This document shows positions 35,537-43,526 of a DNA stretch of 64,000 nt, in pieces. The DNA is from Sediminibacterium roseum (GTDB lineage Bacteria > Bacteroidota > Bacteroidia > Chitinophagales > Chitinophagaceae): assembly GCF_009939005.1 (NCBI RefSeq), contig NZ_JAACJS010000011.1, positions 152,096-216,095 on the forward strand, given 5' to 3'. A program made the translations under genes and the position numbers. The stretch's first letter is position 1. The number at the start of each line of letters is the position of its first letter. The notes under the pieces are model-generated. The model did no database searches, had not been told where the DNA came from, and saw only the letters and a program-made list of their open reading frames with translations.

Positions 35537-36997
35537 ATGAAAAAAATAGTAGTTCTTGTCATAAAGATTTGTATTGGTATGACCCTGAACGCCCAGAATG
35601 CTTCTTTGTCTATATTCAAAGAGGTAAACGATACAGTAGTTGCCAGGTTTAACAGGGGAGATTATAAGGGCATCTATACGATGATTGGCGACGCGAACAA
35701 AAAATATACGCGGGAGGGTGGGTTGATATCAGATCTTCGGGATGATAAAAAGTTTACCGGGAATATTGTTTCATCGAAAATAACAGATGATCTTGGCAAG
35801 GTGGTTCATTTTACATGGAAAGGTGAAAAAGCGGACCTTAATTTTGAATTATGGATGGAGGGAATGGATATCGTTCGGTTGAAGTTTAATGATTTTGTTA
35901 CACAACCCGGGTGGGCGCCGCGAACCATACCTACCGATAATCCTCGTAAAACTGATCTCGACGCAATTGTTCAGAGGTATGCGTCCGTATATATGAGTAA
36001 CCCCAAAGCTACCGCCTTATCGATCGGCATCTATTTGAATGGCAAAATGTACGAGTATAATTATGGAGAAACCAAAAAAGGCAGCACCGAGGTTCCGAAT
36101 ACGAAAACGATTTACCAACTGGGTTCTGTTACAAAACCTTTAATAGGTCTCTTACTCAGCAAGGCTGTCGAAGAACATAAGCTTAACCTGCAGGATGATA
36201 TCCGCAAATACCTGGATGGCAGTTTTCCCAATCTCGAATACCAGGGTCGCCCGGTAAGATTGGTTGACCTGGCCACCCATAGCTGGGGTTTTGGCAGGTT
36301 CCGCATCAATGTTTTTCCATCGGGTTACGAGGCAATGACTCCCGTGGAGCAACAACGTTACTACGAGTCTTATACGATGGATAGTTTATACCGCGACATG
36401 CATTTGATAAAGATCGATACAGTCCCCGGCATACGCTATCATTATAATATCGGCGGAATGTTACTGATCGGCCTGGCGCTGGAAAAAGTATATAATAAGC
36501 CACTTGATCAAATTGTTCGCGGGTATTATGGAAAGACGTTCGATATGAAAAATACAAAGCTTATTTCTGACCCTGCGGATCTCTCCCATTTTGCAGACGG
36601 ATATAACGAGAAAGGAGAACTTATGCCACGCACCCCTCTTATGACCCCATCGCTTTATACCATGAAAACGACAACGGCCGACATGTTGAAATTCGTTGCA
36701 TCAAACGTGGAAGAGAAACTCCCGGAAATCAGGCTCTCTCATACACCGCAATGGGGTGATCCGCAAACTTTTTCGCTGGGATTTTTTTGGCAGGTAACCG
36801 ATGATTTTGGCAAAGGCAGATGGATCAAACACAGCGGCTTTGATTACGGTTCGATCACCCTGTGTTCACTTCACCCCGAAGAAAAATTAGGACTGATCAT
36901 CTGGGCCAGCGATGACAGCAGGCAGAACAATCTCTTTGACCTGGAGCGCTGTATCAGGGAAGCCATTCAATCACAGAAAGAAGGTAATCGCAAATGA
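35537..36997 (+). CDS. Secreted serine hydrolase (beta-lactamase family) with N-terminal extra domain
   Basis: The 486-residue protein has a signal peptide (about 1-20). A roughly 110-residue small domain (residues 22-125) of the type that often precedes secreted hydrolases in this phylum follows. The serine-hydrolase domain has Ser197-x-x-Lys200 (SVTK), YHYN as the Tyr-x-Asn motif and KHSGFDYG in place of KTG/HGG. It is distinct from the 17354-18463 hydrolase in build and not a recent copy. Substrate is unknown: peptide, ester or D-amino-acid bond are all possible. Confidence 0.87.
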   Translation: MKKIVVLVIKICIGMTLNAQNASLSIFKEVNDTVVARFNRGDYKGIYTMIGDANKKYTREGGLISDLRDDKKFTGNIVSSKITDDLGKVVHFTWKGEKADLNFELWMEGMDIVRLKFNDFVTQPGWAPRTIPTDNPRKTDLDAIVQRYASVYMSNPKATALSIGIYLNGKMYEYNYGETKKGSTEVPNTKTIYQLGSVTKPLIGLLLSKAVEEHKLNLQDDIRKYLDGSFPNLEYQGRPVRLVDLATHSWGFGRFRINVFPSGYEAMTPVEQQRYYESYTMDSLYRDMHLIKIDTVPGIRYHYNIGGMLLIGLALEKVYNKPLDQIVRGYYGKTFDMKNTKLISDPADLSHFADGYNEKGELMPRTPLMTPSLYTMKTTTADMLKFVASNVEEKLPEIRLSHTPQWGDPQTFSLGFFWQVTDDFGKGRWIKHSGFDYGSITLCSLHPEEKLGLIIWASDDSRQNNLFDLERCIREAIQSQKEGNRK

Positions 36998-37132
36998 TTT
37001 CAAACGAGTTTGCATGAGTAGTTAACGGGCTAGTAAATCGGCTAAAATTGATTTCAGGAAAATCGGATCAATAGGTTAATGCATCGAATTTGCCTATAAC
37101 ATTCATGCGATCATGGTGGCAATTCAACCAGA

Positions 37133-38362
37133 TCAGAATGCCTCGCCAAGGTTCAGGATAATGGAACGATAGTCTTTGCTGAATCCGTAGTCAATACCGA
37201 TATTGGTCCTGGACTTCTTGTTGAATTTGATGCGCAGGCCGGCGCCACCTGCTGGATTGATACCCGTAAAGCGGTTGTTAAGATCGGTCACACTATTTAC
37301 ATTGGCAAAAACCACGAAACCAAACAGGCCGTTTTGTGTGATATCGCGCCGGTATTCGCTTTCGAAGTACCACAAGGTTTTGCCGCTGTAGCGGTTCTGG
37401 TCTATCCCGCGGCCTGATCGGTTGTAAGGATCCCAGCCGATACCGGGTAGATCCAATAGTGGAGTATTGCCATTGAAAACGGTCCATACATACGACCACA
37501 ATGCAAGTGTATTTTGCTGCCGCGGACGTGTGGTGTTTAAGGAAATATATTTTCTTATGTCCAGGTAAAGTGAGTGCCAGCTATCATTGCTTCCGAGTGA
37601 TTTGGGATTGACGCGGTAGACCAGGTTTGCATATACTCCTGGCAAAGGATTGATTGAATTGTTCCGCGTATCGTACAGCAGGTTAACAGAGATACCCGAT
37701 GAAAAAGAGTTGGCACCGGTTCCGTAGGCATATCCTGTAAACTGCTTAACACTGGTAAGCGTATCTTCTGTTTTGATATTAAAATGATAGTCGAGGTTGT
37801 AGCCGATCCCTGCAAAAAAATAAGGTGTGATCTTTTTCAAGGCCGCCTGGTGAAAACGGATGTATTTGTAATCCACCAGCAATTTTTCTTCTTCAGCACG
37901 GGTGCCTCCAACGCCCCAGGTGTATTGCGGGTAAACAAGGAAACGCATATCACCCTGTATGGTCCATGCATTATTGGCCAACCAAACGCTGGTTCTCAGC
38001 GGCAGTCCGAAACGGCCGTTGAAATTCCAGTACGGCGTAAAAGTGGCACTCGAAAGGTTGGTCGTTCTCCGCGGCCCAAAATAGGTTGCCGCAGTTGTGG
38101 AAGTGATCAGTGCACGTCCGCTTCCCCCGGGAACGGAACTGTTGAAAGGCAATAACGAAAAATAAATGGTTTTACCGCGTTCCTCCTGCACAGGTTTAGG
38201 GATCCGCAGTTTTAACAGGCGGCTCGCTATATCGATCAGATCGGTTTGCCCGGTCGTGTCGCGTCTTTTTACAGGCGCTGCGGGGATGACCACCCCGGCT
38301 GCTTCCTGGGCGTAGGTGACAAAAGAATTTAAAACAGCTAGTATCACTACGATCAGGCGCAT
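37133..38362 (-). CDS. Omp85/BamA-like outer-membrane beta-barrel without POTRA domains
   Basis: The 409-residue protein has a signal peptide (about 1-18) and a short linker. A 16-strand-type barrel follows, with aromatic strand ends and the family-like segments LLYDTRNNSINPLPGVYANL and GGAGLRIKF. It ends in Phe (GEAF), as usual for outer-membrane barrels. No POTRA repeats precede the barrel, so it is a surface-antigen-type member rather than the assembly factor. Function is unknown. Its neighbours are not obvious partners. Confidence 0.82.
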   Translation of the reverse strand: MRLIVVILAVLNSFVTYAQEAAGVVIPAAPVKRRDTTGQTDLIDIASRLLKLRIPKPVQEERGKTIYFSLLPFNSSVPGGSGRALITSTTAATYFGPRRTTNLSSATFTPYWNFNGRFGLPLRTSVWLANNAWTIQGDMRFLVYPQYTWGVGGTRAEEEKLLVDYKYIRFHQAALKKITPYFFAGIGYNLDYHFNIKTEDTLTSVKQFTGYAYGTGANSFSSGISVNLLYDTRNNSINPLPGVYANLVYRVNPKSLGSNDSWHSLYLDIRKYISLNTTRPRQQNTLALWSYVWTVFNGNTPLLDLPGIGWDPYNRSGRGIDQNRYSGKTLWYFESEYRRDITQNGLFGFVVFANVNSVTDLNNRFTGINPAGGAGLRIKFNKKSRTNIGIDYGFSKDYRSIILNLGEAF

Positions 38363-38480
38363 GCCTGTTCAATGAAATTATCATGCCCTGATGCTGCGGG
38401 GGTGAATACAAAATGGAATAAAGGAATTTCCGGTCAGGCAGTCTTAATAAAAAAGGAAATGTTAAAGACGTTTTATGTTA

Positions 38481-38543
38481 GTCCACCTACGCCTTTCGGC
38501 TTCGGTGGGCGGGTGTAGTGGAAGGGGGTGCAGTCGAACCCCT
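38481..38543. repeat. Dispersed hairpin plus T-arm-like element, copy 5
   Basis: The hairpin (38481-38510) reads on the minus strand with a GCC-GAAA-GGC tip. The tail contains agtcgaacccct (38532-38543), identical over 12 bp to the ssrA 3' end (40351-40362) and in the same orientation. A partial terminator-like aaaaggaaatg lies at 38451-38461. It may alternatively be the far junction of a decayed island at ssrA. Confidence 0.72.
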
Positions 38544-38646
38544 AATTCCTATTTTAACGTTTTTTGAAGGTTTAAATGATGTGTAATATTAGAAGATCCT
38601 AAAGGGATTAAAACCATTCTATAATGGAGAATAAATATATAATAGC

Positions 38647-39099
38647 CTATGCAAGGCTTTGTCCTATCAATAGGTGGGTGCTTAACACAACCCTATTCCA
38701 AAGGTTGATGGTAATTATGGCAGTTATAATATCTGCAATTTGGGTTTCGCTAAAAAAATGTAATGCGGTAGAATAGGTTTCATCTGATAATCCATTTTGA
38801 TGGATTAATGTCATCTCTTCCGTTATTGCCAACACTACTTTTTCTTCGTCCGTAAAAATACCTTCAGCTTCTCTCCACGCATTCAATAAAAAAATACGCT
38901 GATTTGTTTCGCCATTTTTAATTGCGTCTTGAGTATGAGTGTTGATACAATACGCACAGCCGTTGATTTGTGAAGCACGGATTTTTATAAGTTCTTTGGT
39001 TGTATTTGAGATAGAAGCCTTTGAAAGATACATTTCTAAACCAACCATCGCTTTTAGTGCATTTGGTGCAACTTCCTTAAAGTTAAATCTTTTTTGCAT
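38647..39099 (-). CDS. Carboxymuconolactone decarboxylase/AhpD-like protein
   Basis: The 150-residue protein has the AhpD motif Cys48-Ala-Tyr-Cys51-x-x-x-His55 (NGCAYCINTH), so it is a thiol alkylhydroperoxidase-type enzyme rather than a true decarboxylase. It may detoxify peroxides. It is clearly AT-richer than the flanking genes, as is the upstream Crp-like regulator. The pair looks like a transferred unit in which the regulator controls the enzyme. Confidence 0.85.
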   Translation of the reverse strand: MQKRFNFKEVAPNALKAMVGLEMYLSKASISNTTKELIKIRASQINGCAYCINTHTQDAIKNGETNQRIFLLNAWREAEGIFTDEEKVVLAITEEMTLIHQNGLSDETYSTALHFFSETQIADIITAIITINLWNRVVLSTHLLIGQSLA

Positions 39100-39164
39100 T
39101 GTATTATTTTTTAATTGTTTAATGCAAAACTCGAGAATAAGGAAAAGAAAAAACTTAAACTGGT

Positions 39165-39740
39165 TTAAGAAAGGAGCCTCTTTCGGATTTCGCTTAAATA
39201 TTCGGGGGTAAATCCTAGATAGGAAGCGATTAGGTATTGGGGAACACGCTGAACGAATTCGGGGTGATTTCTAACGGCTTGGAAATAAAATTCTTCTTTC
39301 GAAAACGAAAAAAGAAATTTGATACGTTTTTGGGCCGCTGCATAAGCCCGCTGGTAAACAAAACGAAAATATCGTTCCATTACTGGGAATTTCTCTAATA
39401 GTTGTTCCTGTTTTTCTTGTGTGATGTAAAGTATTGTTGATTTTTCTACCGCCTGAATATAAAATTCTGTATGGGCTTGATTTTCGTAGGCAAAATTATC
39501 AGTTAGCCACCAAGTTTCTATGGCAAATTCAGTGGTTTGTTCAATGCCTTTTTCGTTGACAAAAAACTTTCGCAATAAGCCATTCAAAACGAAATAATGA
39601 TATCTACAAGTCTGCCCCTCTTCTAATAAGTTTTCTTTTTTAGACGCTTGTCTCACGTTGAAGAACTTTTTAATTTCTTCAAATTCACCGTCAGAGACTT
39701 CTACGAATTTGTTTATATGTTTTTTGAAGATTTCAGACAC
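39165..39740 (-). CDS. Crp/Fnr-family regulator
   Basis: The 191-residue protein has a cyclic-nucleotide-binding-type beta roll (about 20-125) and a short C-terminal winged helix (VPQYLIASYLGFTPEYLSEIR). The cNMP-contact residues are not well conserved, as in many Bacteroidota members that pair with AhpD-like genes. The start is GTG at 39740. It lies 65 bp upstream of the AhpD-like gene on the same strand, with the same AT-rich composition. Confidence 0.85.
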   Translation of the reverse strand: MSEIFKKHINKFVEVSDGEFEEIKKFFNVRQASKKENLLEEGQTCRYHYFVLNGLLRKFFVNEKGIEQTTEFAIETWWLTDNFAYENQAHTEFYIQAVEKSTILYITQEKQEQLLEKFPVMERYFRFVYQRAYAAAQKRIKFLFSFSKEEFYFQAVRNHPEFVQRVPQYLIASYLGFTPEYLSEIRKRLLS

Positions 39741-39930
39741 ACCTATTTTTTTACGGTTTTTAATAAGGTTGCAGGTACATTAAAATATGTTCAAAATTAA
39801 ACTTACAACATACGAAGTTATTGCACAAACCGATTTCATTGACCACCTCAGTTCGATTTTGACGAATGACTCGTCCTGAAAAAACCTTACATGGTTAAGA
39901 GATAATCCTGGTATTCCCTTTACACCAAAT

Positions 39931-40252
39931 TTACGTTTCTATCGGTTCAATTGATCTTTTGTATTTCTCCCATCTTTTTGGCAGTGTTCCTTCGGTTGTA
40001 TATGCGATTTCCGGCGTCAGATAATTCAATCTGACGTGAGGTCGCTGGTTGTTGTATGCCATTACAATATTGTCGATTGCTTTTCTGGCCTCGTCGTGAT
40101 TACGATAGAGCCGGCGCGGTATAAATTCGGATTTAATAATTCCGTTCATTCGTTCCGCCAGTGCGTTTTCATAAGGGCTTCCGTTCTGTGTCGTAATTAT
40201 ATGCTTCGTAATATGCCTGCCGCGTTACACCAAACAGTCCGCATAGCTTCAT
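39931..40252 (-). pseudogene. IS3-family transposase remnant (orfB, internally deleted)
   Basis: Reading from ATG at 40252 gives MKLCGLFGVTRQAYYEAYNY, the start of an IS3-type OrfB. After about 25 codons the frame shifts directly into SPYENALAERMNGIIKSEF, the C-terminal end of the integrase core. This then runs to the stop at 39931 (AYNNQRPHVRLNYLTPEIAY). The middle of the gene, with the first two catalytic acidic residues, is missing. No terminal inverted repeats were recognised. It is dead and lies between the AT-rich pair and ssrA. Confidence 0.85.
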
Positions 40253-40302
40253 TCAAGAAATCCAAAACGCTATAAAAGAATATCCTTTTAAAGGATGGTA
40301 AC

Positions 40303-40331
40303 AAAAAAGGAAATGCATTACGCATTTCCTT
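40303..40331 (-). terminator. Intrinsic terminator of ssrA
   Basis: A perfect 10-bp stem (40307-40316 with 40322-40331) is followed on the minus strand by U6 (a-run 40303-40308). It begins 7 bp after the tmRNA 3' end. It is identical to the 34318-34342 terminator. Confidence 0.88.
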
Positions 40332-40337
40332 AATCTG

Positions 40338-40706
40338 TGGAGTCGAGGGGAGTCGAACCCCTGTCCAAACATCGCTGCCATTAGCTTTCTACATGCTTAT
40401 TTCATGATTGGTTGTCGGCGTTTCGCAGGACATGAACAGACCAACGGAACACTTAGCTGGATGGTCTTAAGCAACAGGCACAGCCTACTGTTGCAGCATC
40501 TTCTTTTGTTTTGAGTCGGCGGCGGCACCTGGAAAAAAGCTAACCTGTGCGGCGGCCCGAATGGTTACTCAATCACTGATTAAGCAGCCATGGCATACTG
40601 TGTATTGCCATTTGAAGTTTGAGCATTCAGATTTAAGTGCTAATTACACAACGCACTGCATGCTTACACCAACCGCGGCCTATGCTGTCAAAACCAATAC
40701 GACCCC
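40338..40706 (-). ncRNA. ssrA: tmRNA (ssrA)
   Basis: A 369-nt transfer-messenger RNA. The 5' end GGGGTCG pairs with CGACTCC at the 3' end (40345-40339). The discriminator A is at 40338, and CCA is not encoded (CAG follows). The T-arm reads GGGTTCGACTCCC. The tag reading frame GCT CAA ACT TCA ... GCT GCT TAA encodes AQTSNGNTQYAMAA and then stops. It rescues stalled ribosomes and tags their products for proteolysis. It is one-piece, not the split form. An extended D-like 5' stretch TTGGTTTTGACAG is standard. Confidence 0.95.
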
Positions 40707-40719
40707 ATATAACCAACTG

Positions 40720-40727
40720 CAAAGTTA
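40720..40727 (-). promoter_or_regulatory. Probable -7 element of ssrA
   Basis: TAACTTTG on the minus strand is an exact TAnnTTTG match 13 bp upstream of the mature tmRNA 5' end, leaving a short leader for RNase P. No TTG was found at the expected -33 spacing. Confidence 0.5.
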
Positions 40728-40764
40728 CTGAAAAGATACCAACCGCTTCGCATCTGTTCGCCAA

Positions 40765-40793
40765 CAAAAAAGGGAATGCGTTTGCATTCCCTT
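40765..40793 (-). terminator. Intrinsic terminator of dxr-rseP
   Basis: A perfect 10-bp stem (40770-40779 with 40784-40793) with a 4-nt loop and a following U run (a-run 40765-40770). It is 25 bp past the rseP stop. Confidence 0.9.
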
Positions 40794-40818
40794 AACTATT
40801 TCCGACTGTAGATCTTGT

Positions 40819-42189
40819 CTATCCCTTCGTGAATATCCGCCAGAAATCAAGCCCCAACGCGTAGGCCATCAATCCCAGCAACAATACCATGCCCACCATC
40901 TGCGCATATTCCATGAACTTGTCGCTCGGTTTGCGGCCGGTTACCATTTCGTAAAGGGTAAACAGCGCGTGACCGCCATCCAGCGCAGGGATCGGCAATA
41001 CATTCATAAACGCGAGGATGATGGAGAAAATGCCGGTCAGTGTCCAGAACCTTTCCCAATCCCATTCACTGGGGAACGTGTTGCCAATGCTGATCACACT
41101 ACCCAATGATTCACTTGGCTTGTCCTTTCCTTTGAAGAGGCGCCCGAGCCCCGACACATAATTGTCGAGTGTTTCCCAGCACGAGTTCCAGCCACGCGGA
41201 ATGGCCTCTGCAAGCGTATATTTTGTGGTTACCGTGCCCAGCAGTTTGTAAGGAGACGCAAAGCCCATGCTTACCGCGTTCTTGTCTACCAAGGCCCTTT
41301 TGTTCAGCAGCATTTTTGAATGCAGCGTATCGCTGCCACGCAGTATTTTGAAATCTGCCACCGTGCCGATGTATTTGTCGCGCACGGGTGCAAACTCATC
41401 AAGATAAGTGATCGGGTGGTTGTTGATGGCCACAACCCTGTCGCCTTTCTGCAGCCTGGTATCGCTGAAGAAGATCGCTTCTTTGGTTACCGTATCCACA
41501 ACCGCCAGTGACCGCGCGAAGAACAAAGTCACCAGTTTCCTTCCTTTGATCTTGTTGCTGAAGCCTGCGGGAATGGTGATGTTCACCGGTTGTCCATCGC
41601 GCTCCACGCCTACTGTTTTGATCTCTTTGAACACGATGTCTGCTTCGAGCCTTCCGAAATTTTCAATGGGTTTTCCGTCCATTGACACGAGTTTGTCGCC
41701 GTCTTTGAACCCGATGGTTTTTGCGATCGAATCTGTGTATACGCCGTAAGACAGGTTTTTCATCGGCAGTTTTTCTTCGCCCCAAACCCATTTGATGCCG
41801 ATGAAGATGATCACGGCCAGTACAACGTTCACGATCACCCCACCCAACATAATGATCAGGCGCTGCCATGCTTTTTTTGCGCGGAACTCGTATGGCTGGG
41901 GCGGTTGCTTCATCTGTTCTTTGTCCATGCTCTCGTCTATCATCCCCGAGATCTTTACAAAACCGCCAAACGGAACCCAACCGATCCCGTATTCCGTTTC
42001 GCCCACTTTCTTTTTCCATAAGCTGAACCATGGGTTGAAGAAGAGGTAAAATTTTTCAACGCGGCATTTGAACAAACGCGCGGGAATAAAATGGCCGAGC
42101 TCGTGCAGTACCACCAATATCGAGAACGATAAAATAAATTGGCCCGCTTTTACACCCACACCTGCCCAGTCTATTGCTAATAAAGTCAT
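40819..42189 (-). CDS. rseP: RIP metalloprotease RseP (site-2 protease)
   Basis: The 456-residue inner-membrane protease has the zinc motif His29-Glu-Leu-Gly-His33 in VVLHELGHF. A middle PDZ region follows (GFKDGDKLVSMDGKPI and a second, LQKGDRVVAINNHPI). The C-terminal NVLPIPALDGGHALF motif provides the third zinc ligand Asp. It cleaves anti-sigma factors and signal-peptide remnants within the membrane. It lies 45 bp downstream of dxr on the same strand, a usual Bacteroidota pairing, and ends at a strong terminator. Confidence 0.95.
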   Translation of the reverse strand: MTLLAIDWAGVGVKAGQFILSFSILVVLHELGHFIPARLFKCRVEKFYLFFNPWFSLWKKKVGETEYGIGWVPFGGFVKISGMIDESMDKEQMKQPPQPYEFRAKKAWQRLIIMLGGVIVNVVLAVIIFIGIKWVWGEEKLPMKNLSYGVYTDSIAKTIGFKDGDKLVSMDGKPIENFGRLEADIVFKEIKTVGVERDGQPVNITIPAGFSNKIKGRKLVTLFFARSLAVVDTVTKEAIFFSDTRLQKGDRVVAINNHPITYLDEFAPVRDKYIGTVADFKILRGSDTLHSKMLLNKRALVDKNAVSMGFASPYKLLGTVTTKYTLAEAIPRGWNSCWETLDNYVSGLGRLFKGKDKPSESLGSVISIGNTFPSEWDWERFWTLTGIFSIILAFMNVLPIPALDGGHALFTLYEMVTGRKPSDKFMEYAQMVGMVLLLGLMAYALGLDFWRIFTKG

Positions 42190-42234
42190 ATTTATACTTT
42201 GGGAAATTGATTTAATGTTGGTTGTGCCGCTTCC

Positions 42235-43392
42235 TTACATGTGAATCAGCGAGGCCGCGAAGTTACGCGCCTCACCATCGGTTTCAAAATACTCTTCTAA
42301 GGTAGGGTTTTCAATGAAAGCGATCTTTGCCATGGTCTGTTCCACCACTTCCGTCATATCGAGGAAGCCGATCCTGTTCTTCAGGAAAGCATACACCGCT
42401 ATTTCGTTGGCTGCATTCAGTATGCACGGCATGTTTCCGCCCAGGCGCAGGGCCTCCATTGCCAGGGCCAGGTTGCGGAAGGTCTTGATGTCCGGATCTT
42501 CGAACGTAAGCGTTGCCGGTTTTTTGAAATCATACCGTGGAAAATCATTGGCAATGCGGTTGGGAAATGCCATTGCGTATTGAATGGGCAGTTTCATATC
42601 CGGCAATCCCATCTGCGCCTTGATGCTGCCGTCTTCAAACTGCACCATGCTGTGTATGATGCTTTGGGGATGTACCATCACCTGTACCTGCTCGTAGCTG
42701 AGGTTGAACAACCATTTTGCCTCGATCATCTCAAGTCCTTTGTTCATCAGCGTGGCAGAGTCGATCGTGATCTTTGCCCCCATGCTCCAGTTGGGATGCT
42801 GCAGTGCATGATCCTTCTTCACATTAACGAGGAAATTCGGCTTCTTGCCCAGGAACGGGCCACCGCTTGCAGTAAGAACGATCTTTTCGATCTTGTTCCT
42901 GCCCTCGCCCACCAGGCATTGGAATATGGCAGAATGTTCGCTGTCTACCGGTATGATCGGGATCCTTTTCTCCATCGCCTTGCGCATGATGATATCGCCC
43001 GCCACCACCAGTGTTTCTTTGTTCGCCAGGGCGATGGGCTTGCTGATCTCGATGGCACGCAGCGTGGGTCGCAGGCCGGCGTAGCCAACAATGGCAGCCA
43101 GCATCATATCATAACAATCCATTGCCGCCGCTTCTTCTATCGCGGCTTCGCCGGCAAATACCTTGATGGATGTGCCCGCGAGCGCTTCTTTAACGGCGGG
43201 GTACCTGCGCTCATCACCGATCACCACAATATTCGGGTTGAACCGGAGCGCCTGGCTGATGAGCAATGTATCGTTGGTCTGCGCGGTAAGGATTTCTGCG
43301 GTAAAAAGATCCGGGTTCGCAGCAATCACATCCAGCGCCTGTGTGCCGATGGACCCTGTTGAACCGAATATTGCAATGCGTTTTTGACTCAT
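42235..43392 (-). CDS. dxr: 1-deoxy-D-xylulose 5-phosphate reductoisomerase
   Basis: The 385-residue enzyme of the MEP isoprenoid pathway converts DXP to MEP with NADPH. It has the NADPH-binding start RIAIFGSTGSIGTQALDV, the ALANKETLVVAG segment and the metal/substrate motif IPVDSEHSAIFQCL. The start at 43392 fits the family; the frame start at 43434 adds an unrelated leader. Upstream of rseP, likely cotranscribed. Confidence 0.97.
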   Translation of the reverse strand: MSQKRIAIFGSTGSIGTQALDVIAANPDLFTAEILTAQTNDTLLISQALRFNPNIVVIGDERRYPAVKEALAGTSIKVFAGEAAIEEAAAMDCYDMMLAAIVGYAGLRPTLRAIEISKPIALANKETLVVAGDIIMRKAMEKRIPIIPVDSEHSAIFQCLVGEGRNKIEKIVLTASGGPFLGKKPNFLVNVKKDHALQHPNWSMGAKITIDSATLMNKGLEMIEAKWLFNLSYEQVQVMVHPQSIIHSMVQFEDGSIKAQMGLPDMKLPIQYAMAFPNRIANDFPRYDFKKPATLTFEDPDIKTFRNLALAMEALRLGGNMPCILNAANEIAVYAFLKNRIGFLDMTEVVEQTMAKIAFIENPTLEEYFETDGEARNFAASLIHM

Positions 43393-43526
43393 CAATTGGT
43401 TTTTAATGCAAGGATACAAGGAACAGGAATACAAGATACAAGTTCGGGTAATTTATACTTGTTAAAATGTACCCGTATTCGCCGGGTCCTGCTCCCGTTT
43501 TCAGTACTTTAATGGTGCCCGGCTAC

